The notes under the pieces: model-generated
Database searches by the model: none
The model's input: the letters and a program-made list of their open reading frames with translations, nothing else
What the model was told of the DNA's origin: nothing
Shown here: positions 35,532-45,533 of the stretch, one piece after another
Numbering within the stretch: the stretch's first letter is position 1
How the letters are laid out: every line of letters starts with the position of its first letter
Position numbers and translations under genes: made by a program
Origin: Flexithrix dorotheae DSM 6795
Lineage (GTDB): Bacteria; Bacteroidota; Bacteroidia; Cytophagales; Flammeovirgaceae
Assembly (NCBI RefSeq): GCF_000379765.1
Contig: NZ_KB903520.1
Location: 124,001-188,000 of the forward strand
DNA: 64,000 bases
Direction: 5' to 3'

Positions 35532-37424
35532 ATGGATAAGAACAAGTATTTTATTATTGATTTTGACAGTACTTTTACCAAAGTAGAAGCACTGGACGAG
35601 CTATGTGAAATCGTTTATCAGGGCAGTTCGGCTCAGGAAGAGATTTCCAATAAGGTAAAAGAAATTACTGAAGAGGCGATGTCCGGTACGCTTTCCTTCA
35701 AAGAAGCGCTGTCGAAAAGAGTTGACTTAATAAAAGCTAATAAAGATCATTTATCCGAATTAGTAACCAGATTAAAAGAAAAAGTTTCGGATTCCATCCT
35801 TAGAAATGCTGTGTTTTTTGAGAAAAATCCTGACCATGTTTTAATTATTTCAAACGGGTTTAAGGATTTTATTGCTCCAATTGTTACGCAGTTTGGAGTG
35901 AAGGAAGAGAATATTTATGCCAATACCTTTACCTTCGATGAGGAAGGAAATATTTCCGGATTCGATGAAAATAATCCTTTAGCCGGTGACAATGGCAAGG
36001 TAAAAGTGATGAAAGGATTGAACCTTAATGGTGATGTATATGTAATAGGTGACGGTTATACAGATTACCAAATTCGGGAAGCTGGTCTGGCAGATCGTTT
36101 TTATGCATTTACTGAAAATGTAAGTAGGGATCATATTTCTGCAAAGGCGGATCATGTGGCTCCAAGTTTTGATGAAGTGTTGTATGTAAATAAATTACCC
36201 ATGGCGATTTCTTACCCCAAAAACAGGATTACAGTTTTATTATTAGAAAATATTCATCCACAGGCACAAGGCATTTATTCTACTGAAGGGTACCAGGTAG
36301 AGGTAGTGAGTAGTGCATTGGATGAAAATGAATTGGCAGAAAAAATTAAGGATGTTTCAATCCTGGGAATTCGGTCGAAAACCAATGTCACTAAAAAGGT
36401 GCTGGAAAATGCCAATAAATTAATGGCTATTGGAGCTTTTTGTATAGGTACAAACCAAATCGATCTGGATGCCTGTATGGAAAAAGGTGTGGTGGTTTTT
36501 AATGCTCCTTATAGCAACACGAGAAGTGTAGTGGAATTGGCGATTGGGGAAATTATCATGTTAATGAGGAATCTTCCGGATAAAATCAGAGCCATGTATG
36601 CCGGAAAATGGGACAAATCGGCCACGAATTCCTTCGAGATTAGAGGCAAGAAACTGGGGATTATTGGTTATGGTAGTATTGGCGCCCAGCTTTCTGTACT
36701 GGCTGAAAGTATGGGACTTGAAGTTTATTATTACGATCTGGTTGAAAAACTGGCTTTAGGTAATGCCAAAAAGTGCAGTACCTTGAAAGAATTGCTCAAT
36801 GTGTCTGATATCATCAGTTTGCATGTGGATGGAAGGGCTTCCAATAAGGGCATAATTGGAGAAGAAGAGTTTAAGGAAATGAAAGAAGGAGCAATTTTGC
36901 TTAACCTTTCAAGAGGTTCAATTGTGGATATAAAAGCATTGTCTGAAAACCTGAAAAGTGGTAAATTAAGAGGGGCTGGTGTAGATGTATTCCCGGAAGA
37001 ACCTAAAAATAATTCCGAACCATTTATTTCCGAATTAGTGGGCTTATCTAATCTAATTTTAACACCACACATTGGTGGAAGTACTTTGGAGGCTCAGCAT
37101 AATATCGCAGAATTTGTTCCAGGAAAAATTATAGAATATGTAAATACTGGAAATACATTTAATAGTGTCAACTTTCCGAATTTACAGTTGCCAATATTGG
37201 AAAATGCCCACCGATTATTGCATATCCACCATAATGTTTCTGGTATTTTGGCCAAAATCAACAATGTATTGGCTAAGCATAATACCAATATTGTGGGACA
37301 ATATCTTAAAACCAATGAGAAAATTGGTTATGTAATTACTGATATTGATAAGGAATATGATAAGGCATTAATTAAGGATTTGAAGGCAATTGAAAATACC
37401 ATTAAATTCAGAGTTTTATACTAA
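35532..37424 (+). CDS. Fused phosphoserine phosphatase-type HAD and D-3-phosphoglycerate dehydrogenase
   Basis: The 630-residue protein joins two serine-pathway activities. Residues 1-225 form a HAD-IB phosphatase (SerB-like): IIDFDSTFT with D10/D12, ISNGF and GDGYTDYQI acidic motif. Residues 230-630 form a SerA-type dehydrogenase: GAFCIGTNQID, the Rossmann motif GIIGYGSIGAQ near 376, LNLSRGSIVD, and PHIGGS with H513, ending in an ACT-like domain (from about 555) that in SerA binds serine. One chain could carry out the first and last steps of serine synthesis from 3-phosphoglycerate; the intermediate transamination (SerC) is not in the window. Specificity of the HAD part is inferred. Confidence 0.92.
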   Translation: MDKNKYFIIDFDSTFTKVEALDELCEIVYQGSSAQEEISNKVKEITEEAMSGTLSFKEALSKRVDLIKANKDHLSELVTRLKEKVSDSILRNAVFFEKNPDHVLIISNGFKDFIAPIVTQFGVKEENIYANTFTFDEEGNISGFDENNPLAGDNGKVKVMKGLNLNGDVYVIGDGYTDYQIREAGLADRFYAFTENVSRDHISAKADHVAPSFDEVLYVNKLPMAISYPKNRITVLLLENIHPQAQGIYSTEGYQVEVVSSALDENELAEKIKDVSILGIRSKTNVTKKVLENANKLMAIGAFCIGTNQIDLDACMEKGVVVFNAPYSNTRSVVELAIGEIIMLMRNLPDKIRAMYAGKWDKSATNSFEIRGKKLGIIGYGSIGAQLSVLAESMGLEVYYYDLVEKLALGNAKKCSTLKELLNVSDIISLHVDGRASNKGIIGEEEFKEMKEGAILLNLSRGSIVDIKALSENLKSGKLRGAGVDVFPEEPKNNSEPFISELVGLSNLILTPHIGGSTLEAQHNIAEFVPGKIIEYVNTGNTFNSVNFPNLQLPILENAHRLLHIHHNVSGILAKINNVLAKHNTNIVGQYLKTNEKIGYVITDIDKEYDKALIKDLKAIENTIKFRVLY

Positions 37425-37494
37425 GTAAGGTTGAAAAAATTAAATCTACATTTATACACAGTTGTTTTTGCTTAAGATGATGCGTTTTTGAGGC

Positions 37495-37511
37495 GCATAG
37501 CAGCGCTACGC
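37495..37511. repeat. Small hairpin in a REP-like intergenic block
   Basis: GCATAGC-AGC-GCTACGC; on the minus strand the arms pair with a G-U. It lies between the serine gene and the pseudouridine synthase and is followed by AAGTAGAAAGTAGAAA. The block resembles dispersed intergenic repeats I associate with Cytophagales, but no second copy occurs here. Confidence 0.35.
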
Positions 37512-37609
37512 AATGAAAAAAAAGTGGACGGCTAGTCAAGTATTGAGTAAAAAGAACAAGTAGAAAGTAGAAATTATTATTTTTATCATTACCAGAATTA
37601 AAAAGATAA

Positions 37610-38221
37610 ATGGCAGATTTTTCAGCACAACACCAGTATTTTGTCATTTATAAGCCTTATGGAATGCTCTCTCAGTTTAGCGATGACAATGGTCGGGCTA
37701 CATTGGGAGAGCTTTTTTCCTTCCCAAAAGATGTCTATCCCGTAGGCCGGCTCGATCAGGATAGCGAAGGTTTGCTTATCCTTACCAATGATAAAAACCT
37801 TAATCACAAATTACTCAATCCGGTTTTTAAACATAAGCGAAAATACTGGGTACAGGTAGATGGTGCAATTACCAAACAGGCGGTGGAACAGCTTGCCAAT
37901 GGGGTGGAAATAAAGGTGAATAAATCCCAATATAGAACTTTACCTGCTTCGGCTATGGCCATAGAGACTCCTGAAAAACTGCCCGAAAGAAACCCTCCTG
38001 TCAGGTTTAGAAAAAATATCCCGACTTCCTGGCTTTCCCTGGAATTAACAGAGGGCAAAAACAGGCAAGTGAGGAAAATGACTGCAAAAGTTGGATTCCC
38101 TACTCTAAGACTAATAAGGGTGGCAATTGGTAAATTTGAGCTGGGAAGTATGCAGCCGGGTGATGTCCTGGAAATTCCCAGAAGAATGGCCTACCAAAAG
38201 TTTTTGCCCAGACATAATTAA
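37610..38221 (+). CDS. 23S rRNA pseudouridine synthase, RluE/RsuA family
   Basis: 203-residue pseudouridine synthase. The catalytic aspartate is D49 in GRLDQDSEGLLILTND; later the family's EGKNRQVRKMTA and TLRLIRVAIG stretches are present. No S4 domain precedes it, which together with length favours the RluE (23S U2457) branch over RsuA/RluB, although exact target is not certain. ATG at 37610 gives the compact start. It is preceded by a 185-base gap with a small hairpin. Confidence 0.9.
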   Translation: MADFSAQHQYFVIYKPYGMLSQFSDDNGRATLGELFSFPKDVYPVGRLDQDSEGLLILTNDKNLNHKLLNPVFKHKRKYWVQVDGAITKQAVEQLANGVEIKVNKSQYRTLPASAMAIETPEKLPERNPPVRFRKNIPTSWLSLELTEGKNRQVRKMTAKVGFPTLRLIRVAIGKFELGSMQPGDVLEIPRRMAYQKFLPRHN

Positions 38222-38820
38222 TTTTCGGCTATAAGTAAGTGGTTGGACAGAAATAACCATCATTATAAATGCCTCAACTGATTGATAATGAGAGGTGGTT
38301 ATTCAACAATAAAATACCCGGAAAGGAACTCTGGTACTTACTAAATTTTGTGATTTCATTCTATATGTTTATTTTCACAAATAATTATTAAAAATACTAC
38401 CCAAGTCTTCTTAAGCGCTATGTTCATTCTAACATAGCTATTTACTATCTTCCTTTTTGCGGTTTAACCAACACCAAATAATTTCTAACTGACAAATAAG
38501 ATTTTTGATTTTTCTTTTGAAGTGATTAAAACTTATTTCCTTAGGCTGAAAATAGCAGCAAACCGCCTATCCTTAGTGCGTTTTGTCAGGTTCAGGAAGT
38601 TCAGTTTGCAGAAAAATTAGGGATAGATCCTCAAGCATGAGGTGGCTCAGTCCAGTTTTTTTTCCATTCTGAAAATTTATTAACTGATATTTTTCACCTA
38701 TTAGTAAAAGTTTAAAACGCTTCATTGGATTTTTTAGGGATTTCCTGGATAAATCTGTATTAAAAGAAATGGATGGTTCAATAAATATGAACTAGTCTGA
38801 TTCTTGAAATTCACTGGCTA
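38222..38820. other. Intergenic region with two hairpins before the metalloprotease gene
   Basis: About 600 bases. AATAACCA at 38252-38259 pairs with TGGTTATT at 38296-38303, with a TCATTAT/ATAATGA inner stem. GCTATGTT at 38417-38424 pairs with AACATAGC at 38431-38438. Neither is followed by a T-run, so they are not ordinary terminators. No ORF longer than ~40 codons looked genuine. Confidence 0.45.
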
Positions 38821-41800
38821 ATGAAGGCATGTTCTTATAGTGCTCCATTCTTGAAATATTTAAATAGAAGATTTTTTATATCTGCTATTGTTTTTATTGC
38901 CTTTTGTACACCTCAGGTTAATGGGCAAACAAATAACCCGTGGACTCTAATAGCTTCACCATCCACTTCAGTAAAAACTCAGGTTCAATCGCCCTCCTTT
39001 AATAAGGAATTTGCAGATGCAGCTACTTTTAAACTTCAGCCATTCCAATTACAATTTTTGCTTTCAGGAAGGTCTGATTATCAAAAAGAACTTTCTTTCC
39101 CTATGCCCGATGGGAAATTTGAACCATTTATTCTGGAAGAATCAATAATGATGGAGTCTGGCTTGAGGGAAAAGTTTCCGGAAATCCAGACTTTTAAGGG
39201 AAAAGGAAAAAGTAATCCAGGAATTGAAATCAGAATGGTTGTTTCTCCCAATGGTCTTCATGCTACGATTCAGCAAGATCAGGAAACTGTTTTTATTAAC
39301 CCTGCCGAAGACAGTGGGGAGGAGAATATTTATAAATCGTATAAAAAATCTGGATTTTCCCTTCTAAATCACCATGAAGGTTGGGAAGAAGGCTTATATG
39401 GAGAGCTTGCCAGGCACCATCCTTCTCAACTATTATCCGCTAGTGAATTTAGTACTGGCAAAGAGCTGAAAGTGTACCGCCTGGCAGTAGCCGCTACAGG
39501 GGAGTATTCCGATTTTCATGGAGGCACAACCTCAAGTGTATTAGCTGCCATTGTAACAGCGGTAAACCGGGTGAATGGGATATTTGAAAAAGAATTGGGA
39601 ATCAGATTGATATTAGTGGCCGATAATGATAAATTAATTTTTCTTGATCCCGCCACTGATCCATATTCTAATGGTAAAGGTTCTTTTATGGTGAGTCAAA
39701 ACCAGACAACTATTGATAATCTTATCGGATTTGATAATTATGACGTTGGCCATGTGTTTGGTAAGGGAAAAATTGGTGATGCCTATATTGGTTCTGTTTG
39801 TACTAACCAGAAAGCTGCGGGGGCTTCAGGTACAGAAAATCCAATTGGAGATGCTTTCTATGTAGATTTTTTTGCTCATGAGCTGGGGCACCAGTTTGGG
39901 GCCCATCATACCCAGAATAGTTCTTGTCTTAGAAACGAGGACACTGCTTATGAACCTGCCAGTGGCTCAACCATTATGGGATATGCCGGTATTTGTCCTC
40001 CAAATCTTCAGATGAATAGTGATCCCTATTTTCATAGCATTAGTTTTGAAGAAATTCACCAGTTTATTACCGAAGGAGCCGGTAAAGATTGTGGTGAGGT
40101 AATAAGTATTCCCAATTCGGTTCCCGAAATACAATCACTTGATTTCTACAAGGATTTAGTAATCCCTGCCTTCACACCTTTTCAATTAAATGGCACTGCT
40201 ACTGATGTGGAAAATGATCCCTTAACTTATTGCTGGGAACAGTTTGACCTTGGCCCTTCAGGAGAATGGGACCAGCCTTCAGGAAGTGCGCCAATTTTCA
40301 GATCTTTTTCCCCTAAAAAATCGGGTTACCGATCATTTCCTAAAATTGAAAGTATAATTGAGAATGAAGTGGCTATTGGAGAAATTTTACCCACATATAC
40401 CAGAGATTTAAATTTTAGATTATCGGTAAGAGATGGAAAAGGCGGAATTTCCTATAAGGCCATTAAACTAAAAGCTACTGACAATGCCGGACCCTTTGTA
40501 GTTACCAGCCCGAATGAAGCTATTTCAATTGAAGCAGGAACGGATTTTAGTATAAGCTGGGATCCTGCAGGCACAAATAATGGGCCTGTAAATTGTCAAA
40601 AAGTAAATATTTTATTGTCAGTTGATGGAGGATTTACTTTTGAAGATACACTTGCTTTAAATACTGTCAACGATGGTTTGGAATCCGTAAACATTCCATT
40701 TAAAATTACCAAAAATGCCAGGATTAAAATTGAAGCTGCAGATCATATTTTCTTTGACATATCCGATGAGGATTTTGCCATTACTCCACCTACATTTTCC
40801 TTTACCGTAATCCCGGATACCAATTACATTTGTATTCCTGGAACAGCTGTATTTAACCTCGATTTAAATCCTGTTCTAAATTTTAAGGATTCTGTAAAAG
40901 TTAAGGTGGACTCCCTTCCGGAGGGATTAACCAGCAATTTTACTGACGTTAAGATTACCCCTCCTGCTAATCTTCAACTAATTGTTTCAGATACTGGAAG
41001 CGCTTTACTTTCAGGTGAGTATATCTTTAAATTGTTGGCTTCATCTGCTTTTGAAACTCAGGAAAAAAAGATATCCCTAAATTTAAGCAGTAATAATCCG
41101 GGAATAGTTAGCCTGGTGCACCCGGTAAATCCAAGAATTGAGGTCAGTACCCAACCCGCCTTTTCCTGGAAACCACTTGACGGCAAAAATGACTATCAGT
41201 TGGAAATTACAAGAGATTCCGGGTTTACCTCCATAGAATATTTATTTAATCAAATTGATACCACAAGTTTTACTTTTCCCGGATTTCTGGAAAGCAACTC
41301 CAAATACTATTGGCGGGTAAGGGGAGAAAATATTTGTGGTCCGGGTAAATATTCCAGTGTTCACCAGTTTCAAACAGTAAAAACTACTTGTGAAGAGCTG
41401 GTTAGTAGTAATGTACCCGTGGTTATTCCTGAAAATATTTCAGGTGTGGTTTACTCTAATTTAGATGTCCAAAACTATAGTCAGATTCAGGCCATTCGGA
41501 TTTCTTCCATTAAAGGAACCCATGCTTATGTAGGTGATTTGGAATTTATAATCATTCACCCCGATGGACAGCAGGTTAAACTTCTTTCAGGAAGTTGTGA
41601 TAACAACAAGGATTTTTCAATTGGGTTTGATGATAATAGTTCTGTGAGAGAAATAATTTGTCCGCTTGACAAAGGTGAAATTTATATTCCAATTGAGAAG
41701 CTTTCTGCATTAAATGGAAAACTTTCAGGGGGAATATGGAAATTGGCTATCCTTGACAAGGAAAATGCAGACGGAGGTCAGTTGGATTCATGGTCAATGG

Positions 41801-43767
41801 AAATTTGTACAATCCCATTGAATTTTAATTTTTCCAGTAAGGTGTTGTCTCAATCCCAGATAGACCTAAACTGGGATGATATTTTTGACATAGAATCTGG
41901 TTATATTCTGGAAAGATCGAAAGGAAATAATGAGAATTTTGAGGAAATTGCCTTTTTGGAGAGTGATGTAAATAGCTATGTAGATGAGAATCTGGATACT
42001 TTAGCGGTTTATTATTATAGAATAAAGGCTGTGATAGGAGAGAACGGGTTTAGTTATTCCGGTGAATTAAACAACACTACCTTTCCAAAACTTCCGGATA
42101 GCCCGGATAGCCTGCAGGCCTCAAATATTACCCAAAATACCCTTCTGCTTTCCTGGAAGGATAATTCTGATAATGAAGACTCTTTTGTTATTGAAATAGC
42201 CTCTTTTCCTGGCGGTGAATTTTATGCCATCGACACGGTAGAGAAAAACCAAACTTCCACTGAAATCAAAAACCTTGAACCAAACAGTGCCTATCTTTTT
42301 AAAGTAAATGCGGTGAATTTAGGTGGGGAATCCTCATCCGGGGTTTTATCGGTAAAAACCCTGGAAAAAGTACCTAATTCCCCCAAAGATTTAGAAGTAG
42401 CGCCTGTGGTCTTTGGTAAAATGATGCTTTCCTGGAAGGATCAATCTGAAAATGAATCTGGTTTTATTATTGATCGCTCAGTTGGTGACAGCCTCAAGTT
42501 TGAACCAATCGCAACATTACAGGCAGGCGTAGAGTTTTTTATTGATTCGGGTAATATTGAACCAGAGCAGTCTTATTATTATATAGTAAGGGCAATAAAT
42601 CCTGCAGGCATTTCTCCTGCTTCCAATGTAGCCTATGCGGTTTCCCTTCCTACTATTCCAACTGCTCCGGAAGGACTATCTAGTAATTTTCAAAATGATT
42701 TCTCAGCGAATATTTTATGGAAGGATTTATCTGACAATGAAGATGGTTTTATTGTGGAGAGGTCGAAATTGAATACAAACAATTTTATTATTATTGATAC
42801 TCTTCCTGCTAATTCAACCTTTTATCTGGACGAAAATCTCTTTCCTGAATTAAATTACTTTTACAGGATAAAGGCATTTAACCGTGGGGGAAACTCTGAG
42901 CCTTCACCGGTTTTGGAGATTCAAACTTTACCTGAAAAATTTAAACGGCCTACTAACCTGAGGGTCTCTAATTTATCTCCTACATCAGTTTTGTTGGAAT
43001 GGCAGGATAATGGGGAAGATGAATTAGGTTTCATTATTGAAAGAGCAACTGATAATGAAAATCAGTTTGATTCCCTTTATTTTACTAAGGAAAATGTTAC
43101 TTCCTACTCCGATTTGGGATTAATGGAAGGTGATTTTTTCATATATCGTGTGATTGCTGTGTATAATGAAGGGAAATCCAGGTGGTCGAACGAAGTTTCT
43201 ATTAAGGTTGGGGCTCCAATTCCATCCACTCCATTTGGATTAAAAGCAGATAGTCTTTTTGATAATCGGGTCTATCTAAGTTGGGAGAGTACAGAAACCA
43301 AAGTAGGAGAATTTATCCTGGAAAGAAGTAAAGATCAGAATCTGAATTTTGAGAAAATAAAATCTCTGCCTAATACAGTATTAACTTACCTGGACTCCTC
43401 TTTGGCACCAAACACCACCTACCATTACCGGGTAAAGTGCACGAACGAATTTGGGGAATCCGGATATTCTAATGTATTAAGTTTTAAAACTTTAATCACC
43501 AGTATATCAGAGGAAAATTTGTTCCTTCATATTGATATATTTCCAAATCCGGTTTCAGAAATGATTTATATTAAGTTTCCGAATGGAATTAATGAAAGTA
43601 AGCGGATTAACATTCTGGATAATTTAGGAAGAAATATCAAAAGTACAGAATTACACCCTCAGGATCTATCTTTCCAGTTTGACTTTTCCCCACTCCCTAA
43701 AGGAATTTATATCCTTCAAATATTTTCTGAAAACATCAAATTAGTGAAAAAAATAATAAAGAATTAA
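38821..43767 (+). CDS. Secreted reprolysin-like metalloprotease with P-domain, FN3 repeats and T9SS signal
   Basis: A 1648-residue secreted protease. The signal peptide is followed by a pro-region and a metzincin domain with the full zinc motif HExxHxxGxxH (H353, E354, H357, H363) and Met-turn STIMGYAG near 386. An FN3-like module near 760-855 precedes a proprotein-convertase P-domain (about 857-998: GDLEFIIIHPDGQ, GGIWKLAILD, LDSWSMEIC). Six FN3 repeats follow (about 1000-1565). The last ~80 residues (DIFPNPVSEMIYIKF to LVKKIIKN) are a type A T9SS sorting domain, so it should cross the outer membrane by T9SS and be anchored or released. Substrates are unknown. Confidence 0.95.
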   Translation: MKACSYSAPFLKYLNRRFFISAIVFIAFCTPQVNGQTNNPWTLIASPSTSVKTQVQSPSFNKEFADAATFKLQPFQLQFLLSGRSDYQKELSFPMPDGKFEPFILEESIMMESGLREKFPEIQTFKGKGKSNPGIEIRMVVSPNGLHATIQQDQETVFINPAEDSGEENIYKSYKKSGFSLLNHHEGWEEGLYGELARHHPSQLLSASEFSTGKELKVYRLAVAATGEYSDFHGGTTSSVLAAIVTAVNRVNGIFEKELGIRLILVADNDKLIFLDPATDPYSNGKGSFMVSQNQTTIDNLIGFDNYDVGHVFGKGKIGDAYIGSVCTNQKAAGASGTENPIGDAFYVDFFAHELGHQFGAHHTQNSSCLRNEDTAYEPASGSTIMGYAGICPPNLQMNSDPYFHSISFEEIHQFITEGAGKDCGEVISIPNSVPEIQSLDFYKDLVIPAFTPFQLNGTATDVENDPLTYCWEQFDLGPSGEWDQPSGSAPIFRSFSPKKSGYRSFPKIESIIENEVAIGEILPTYTRDLNFRLSVRDGKGGISYKAIKLKATDNAGPFVVTSPNEAISIEAGTDFSISWDPAGTNNGPVNCQKVNILLSVDGGFTFEDTLALNTVNDGLESVNIPFKITKNARIKIEAADHIFFDISDEDFAITPPTFSFTVIPDTNYICIPGTAVFNLDLNPVLNFKDSVKVKVDSLPEGLTSNFTDVKITPPANLQLIVSDTGSALLSGEYIFKLLASSAFETQEKKISLNLSSNNPGIVSLVHPVNPRIEVSTQPAFSWKPLDGKNDYQLEITRDSGFTSIEYLFNQIDTTSFTFPGFLESNSKYYWRVRGENICGPGKYSSVHQFQTVKTTCEELVSSNVPVVIPENISGVVYSNLDVQNYSQIQAIRISSIKGTHAYVGDLEFIIIHPDGQQVKLLSGSCDNNKDFSIGFDDNSSVREIICPLDKGEIYIPIEKLSALNGKLSGGIWKLAILDKENADGGQLDSWSMEICTIPLNFNFSSKVLSQSQIDLNWDDIFDIESGYILERSKGNNENFEEIAFLESDVNSYVDENLDTLAVYYYRIKAVIGENGFSYSGELNNTTFPKLPDSPDSLQASNITQNTLLLSWKDNSDNEDSFVIEIASFPGGEFYAIDTVEKNQTSTEIKNLEPNSAYLFKVNAVNLGGESSSGVLSVKTLEKVPNSPKDLEVAPVVFGKMMLSWKDQSENESGFIIDRSVGDSLKFEPIATLQAGVEFFIDSGNIEPEQSYYYIVRAINPAGISPASNVAYAVSLPTIPTAPEGLSSNFQNDFSANILWKDLSDNEDGFIVERSKLNTNNFIIIDTLPANSTFYLDENLFPELNYFYRIKAFNRGGNSEPSPVLEIQTLPEKFKRPTNLRVSNLSPTSVLLEWQDNGEDELGFIIERATDNENQFDSLYFTKENVTSYSDLGLMEGDFFIYRVIAVYNEGKSRWSNEVSIKVGAPIPSTPFGLKADSLFDNRVYLSWESTETKVGEFILERSKDQNLNFEKIKSLPNTVLTYLDSSLAPNTTYHYRVKCTNEFGESGYSNVLSFKTLITSISEENLFLHIDIFPNPVSEMIYIKFPNGINESKRINILDNLGRNIKSTELHPQDLSFQFDFSPLPKGIYILQIFSENIKLVKKIIKN

Positions 43768-44307
43768 ACTATAGAATTGGGTTTAGTTTGTTTTTTTTAG
43801 GATAAGTTCTTCCTTATTTTTTAATAATTAAAAAATGCTTCTCAAAATGAAAAAAATACAGGATGTTTTTGCCACTTCACCTGTGTTTTCATTTCATGGA
43901 ATTAAAAAAAAGTTACTTAAGTGATCTTTAGTGCTATTGCACTAAATTCTTTTTGAAATTCATCCCCAACATTTAACTCTCACAACCCCTCACAGTAAAA
44001 ATATTCATTGGTTAATTAAAGGATAAAGGAATTTTTTATGCATCCTGAAGAATAGTCCACTTTTTATTTCAGGATTAAAAAGTAAAAAATGTTTAATAAA
44101 AAGGTTATCGGAGTTAAATAATAACCTTTAAAGGAATTCTGATTTGCAAAATAATTCTTACAATTCTGGAGGGAAAGTTACATGAAATTTTTCTCTTAAA
44201 AATCTTTAAGTTAACAGTTGAAAACCGTGGCTTAAATTTTTCTTAATGATTTATAAATAATTTAAAAGCAATTTAATTAAAAAACTAACGCAACTTAATA
44301 ATTAAAG
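43768..44307. other. Intergenic region before the yfiR-like gene
   Basis: About 540 AT-rich bases. One clean hairpin is present: AAAGGTTAT at 44100-44108 pairs with ATAACCTTT at 44121-44129, without a T-run. No small gene was recognised. Confidence 0.45.
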
Positions 44308-44856
44308 ATGAAAAATTTTTCCAATCAATTTATCAAGACTGTTCTTCTCGCTGCAATTTGTGCTCTTTCCTTGTTTGGCACATCATTTTCACAAACTAAG
44401 GGTGAATTTAAAGACGGTTATCAGGTACGTAGAATGTTTATTTATCATTTCACCAGGTACATCGAATGGCCGGACGACAATTCAACAGAGGATTTTGTGA
44501 TTGGCGTACTTAATGATGATAAAATGTATGCTACCCTTAATCAATCTTTTGAGGGAAGAAAAAGAAAAAACAGGCCAATTAAAGTCGTAAAGTTTAAGTC
44601 TACAAGTGAAGTAGAAAACTGCAGTATTTTATTTTTACCCAAATACCAAAGTAAAAATCTTGAGTCATTAATTGACCAGTTTGAGGGTAAAAACACCTTG
44701 TTAATCACAGACAAAAATGGTTTAGGTGAAAAAGGAAGTACTATTAATTTCCACGAAGTTGGAAATAAATTAAGATTTGAGCTAAATCTTGAAGCCTTGG
44801 AAAAAGCAAGTCTTAAAGTTTCAGGACAACTTAAGCAAGTAGCCATTTTAATTTAA
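44308..44856 (+). CDS. YfiR family (DUF4154) periplasmic protein
   Basis: 182-residue protein with a signal peptide (FGTSFSQ) and the DUF4154 pattern: YQVRRMFIYHFTRYIEWPDD at the start, LNDDKMYATLNQSFEGR, KFKSTSEVENCSILFLPKYQ, and the GLGEKGSTINFHEVGNKLRFELNLEALEKASLKVSGQLKQVAILI ending (parts quoted). In Pseudomonas YfiR represses a membrane diguanylate cyclase from the periplasm; in Bacteroidota such proteins often sit beside sensor kinases. Sensor kinases here begin about 3.1 kb downstream, too far for one operon. Confidence 0.9.
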   Translation: MKNFSNQFIKTVLLAAICALSLFGTSFSQTKGEFKDGYQVRRMFIYHFTRYIEWPDDNSTEDFVIGVLNDDKMYATLNQSFEGRKRKNRPIKVVKFKSTSEVENCSILFLPKYQSKNLESLIDQFEGKNTLLITDKNGLGEKGSTINFHEVGNKLRFELNLEALEKASLKVSGQLKQVAILI

Positions 44857-44881
44857 CAAACAAACAACCAGCTATGATAAG

Positions 44882-44907
44882 AACCCGGGTTTTGCCTGGG
44901 TTTTTTT
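44882..44907. terminator. Terminator between yfiR-like gene and the orphan GT tail
   Basis: AACCCGGG pairs with CCTGGGTT (one G-U), five-base loop, T7 on the plus side. It overlaps the stop of the minus-strand gene at 44906. Confidence 0.85.
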
Positions 44908-45388
44908 ATTTCAACCTTTTTAGAATTACACAAGAATATCCATTTTTTTCCATTTCAGAAACCAACCCTGAATTATTAATAGACTGGCTTAATTCAGTTT
45001 GTGGTAGATTTAAGGTAGCCACGGTATCAAATTCGGCTTTTTTTAAATAGTAATTCGCAATCCCAATATTTCTCAATTTGGTTTGTTCGGAAATAATCAG
45101 GTAATCATAATCGTAATTTTCCCTGTGATTCAATTCTCTTTCCTCCAGCGTACTGAATAAATCAAAATACTGATAATCTGAACCTGCTCCAATTACTGCA
45201 TAAAAGAATAAAGGATCACCAATTACCTTACTGTTTTCAGGAATGTTTTTTTTGATGAATTGGCCTAGTTTATAGTGATTTCTTTGCTTTTGACTCTCGA
45301 TAACCTGAAAGTTTTTAAGAAAAAAGAAACCGATATTAAATAAAAACAAAACAAAAAAGCTAATACAAGCAATTATTCTATAAAACAT
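44906..45388 (-). CDS. Small membrane protein resembling the tail of a GT39-type glycosyltransferase
   Basis: 160 residues: one transmembrane helix (about 7-28) and a soluble domain with GQFIKKNIPENSKVIGDPLFFYAV. This reads like the last helix and periplasmic tail of a polytopic GT-C glycosyltransferase, but the catalytic N-terminal helices are missing. Only 145 bases separate it from the divergent bshC, so there is no room for the rest. It is either a decayed remnant with an accidental start or a genuine small protein. Its own reading frame is intact. Confidence 0.6.
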   Translation of the reverse strand: MFYRIIACISFFVLFLFNIGFFFLKNFQVIESQKQRNHYKLGQFIKKNIPENSKVIGDPLFFYAVIGAGSDYQYFDLFSTLEERELNHRENYDYDYLIISEQTKLRNIGIANYYLKKAEFDTVATLNLPQTELSQSINNSGLVSEMEKNGYSCVILKRLK

Positions 45389-45533
45389 TCCATTTCATTT
45401 TTGCCCTGATGATCAGGTATTTTTCTAAAATATTCAATCAAATCTATTTTTTTTCTGAAAATGAAACAATTTTAAAGATTTTTGCCTTGTACATTTGTCA
45501 ATCAAAATTTTGAACAGATACTAAAGGAATTCG

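Noticed and set aside
37408..37647. Minus-strand ORF across the gap before the pseudouridine synthase gene
   Set aside because: Its translation looks like the shadow of a repeat-like block and overlaps the synthase start.
38222..38820. Riboswitch upstream of the metalloprotease gene
   Set aside because: Two hairpins are present but no known riboswitch core motif could be matched by eye.
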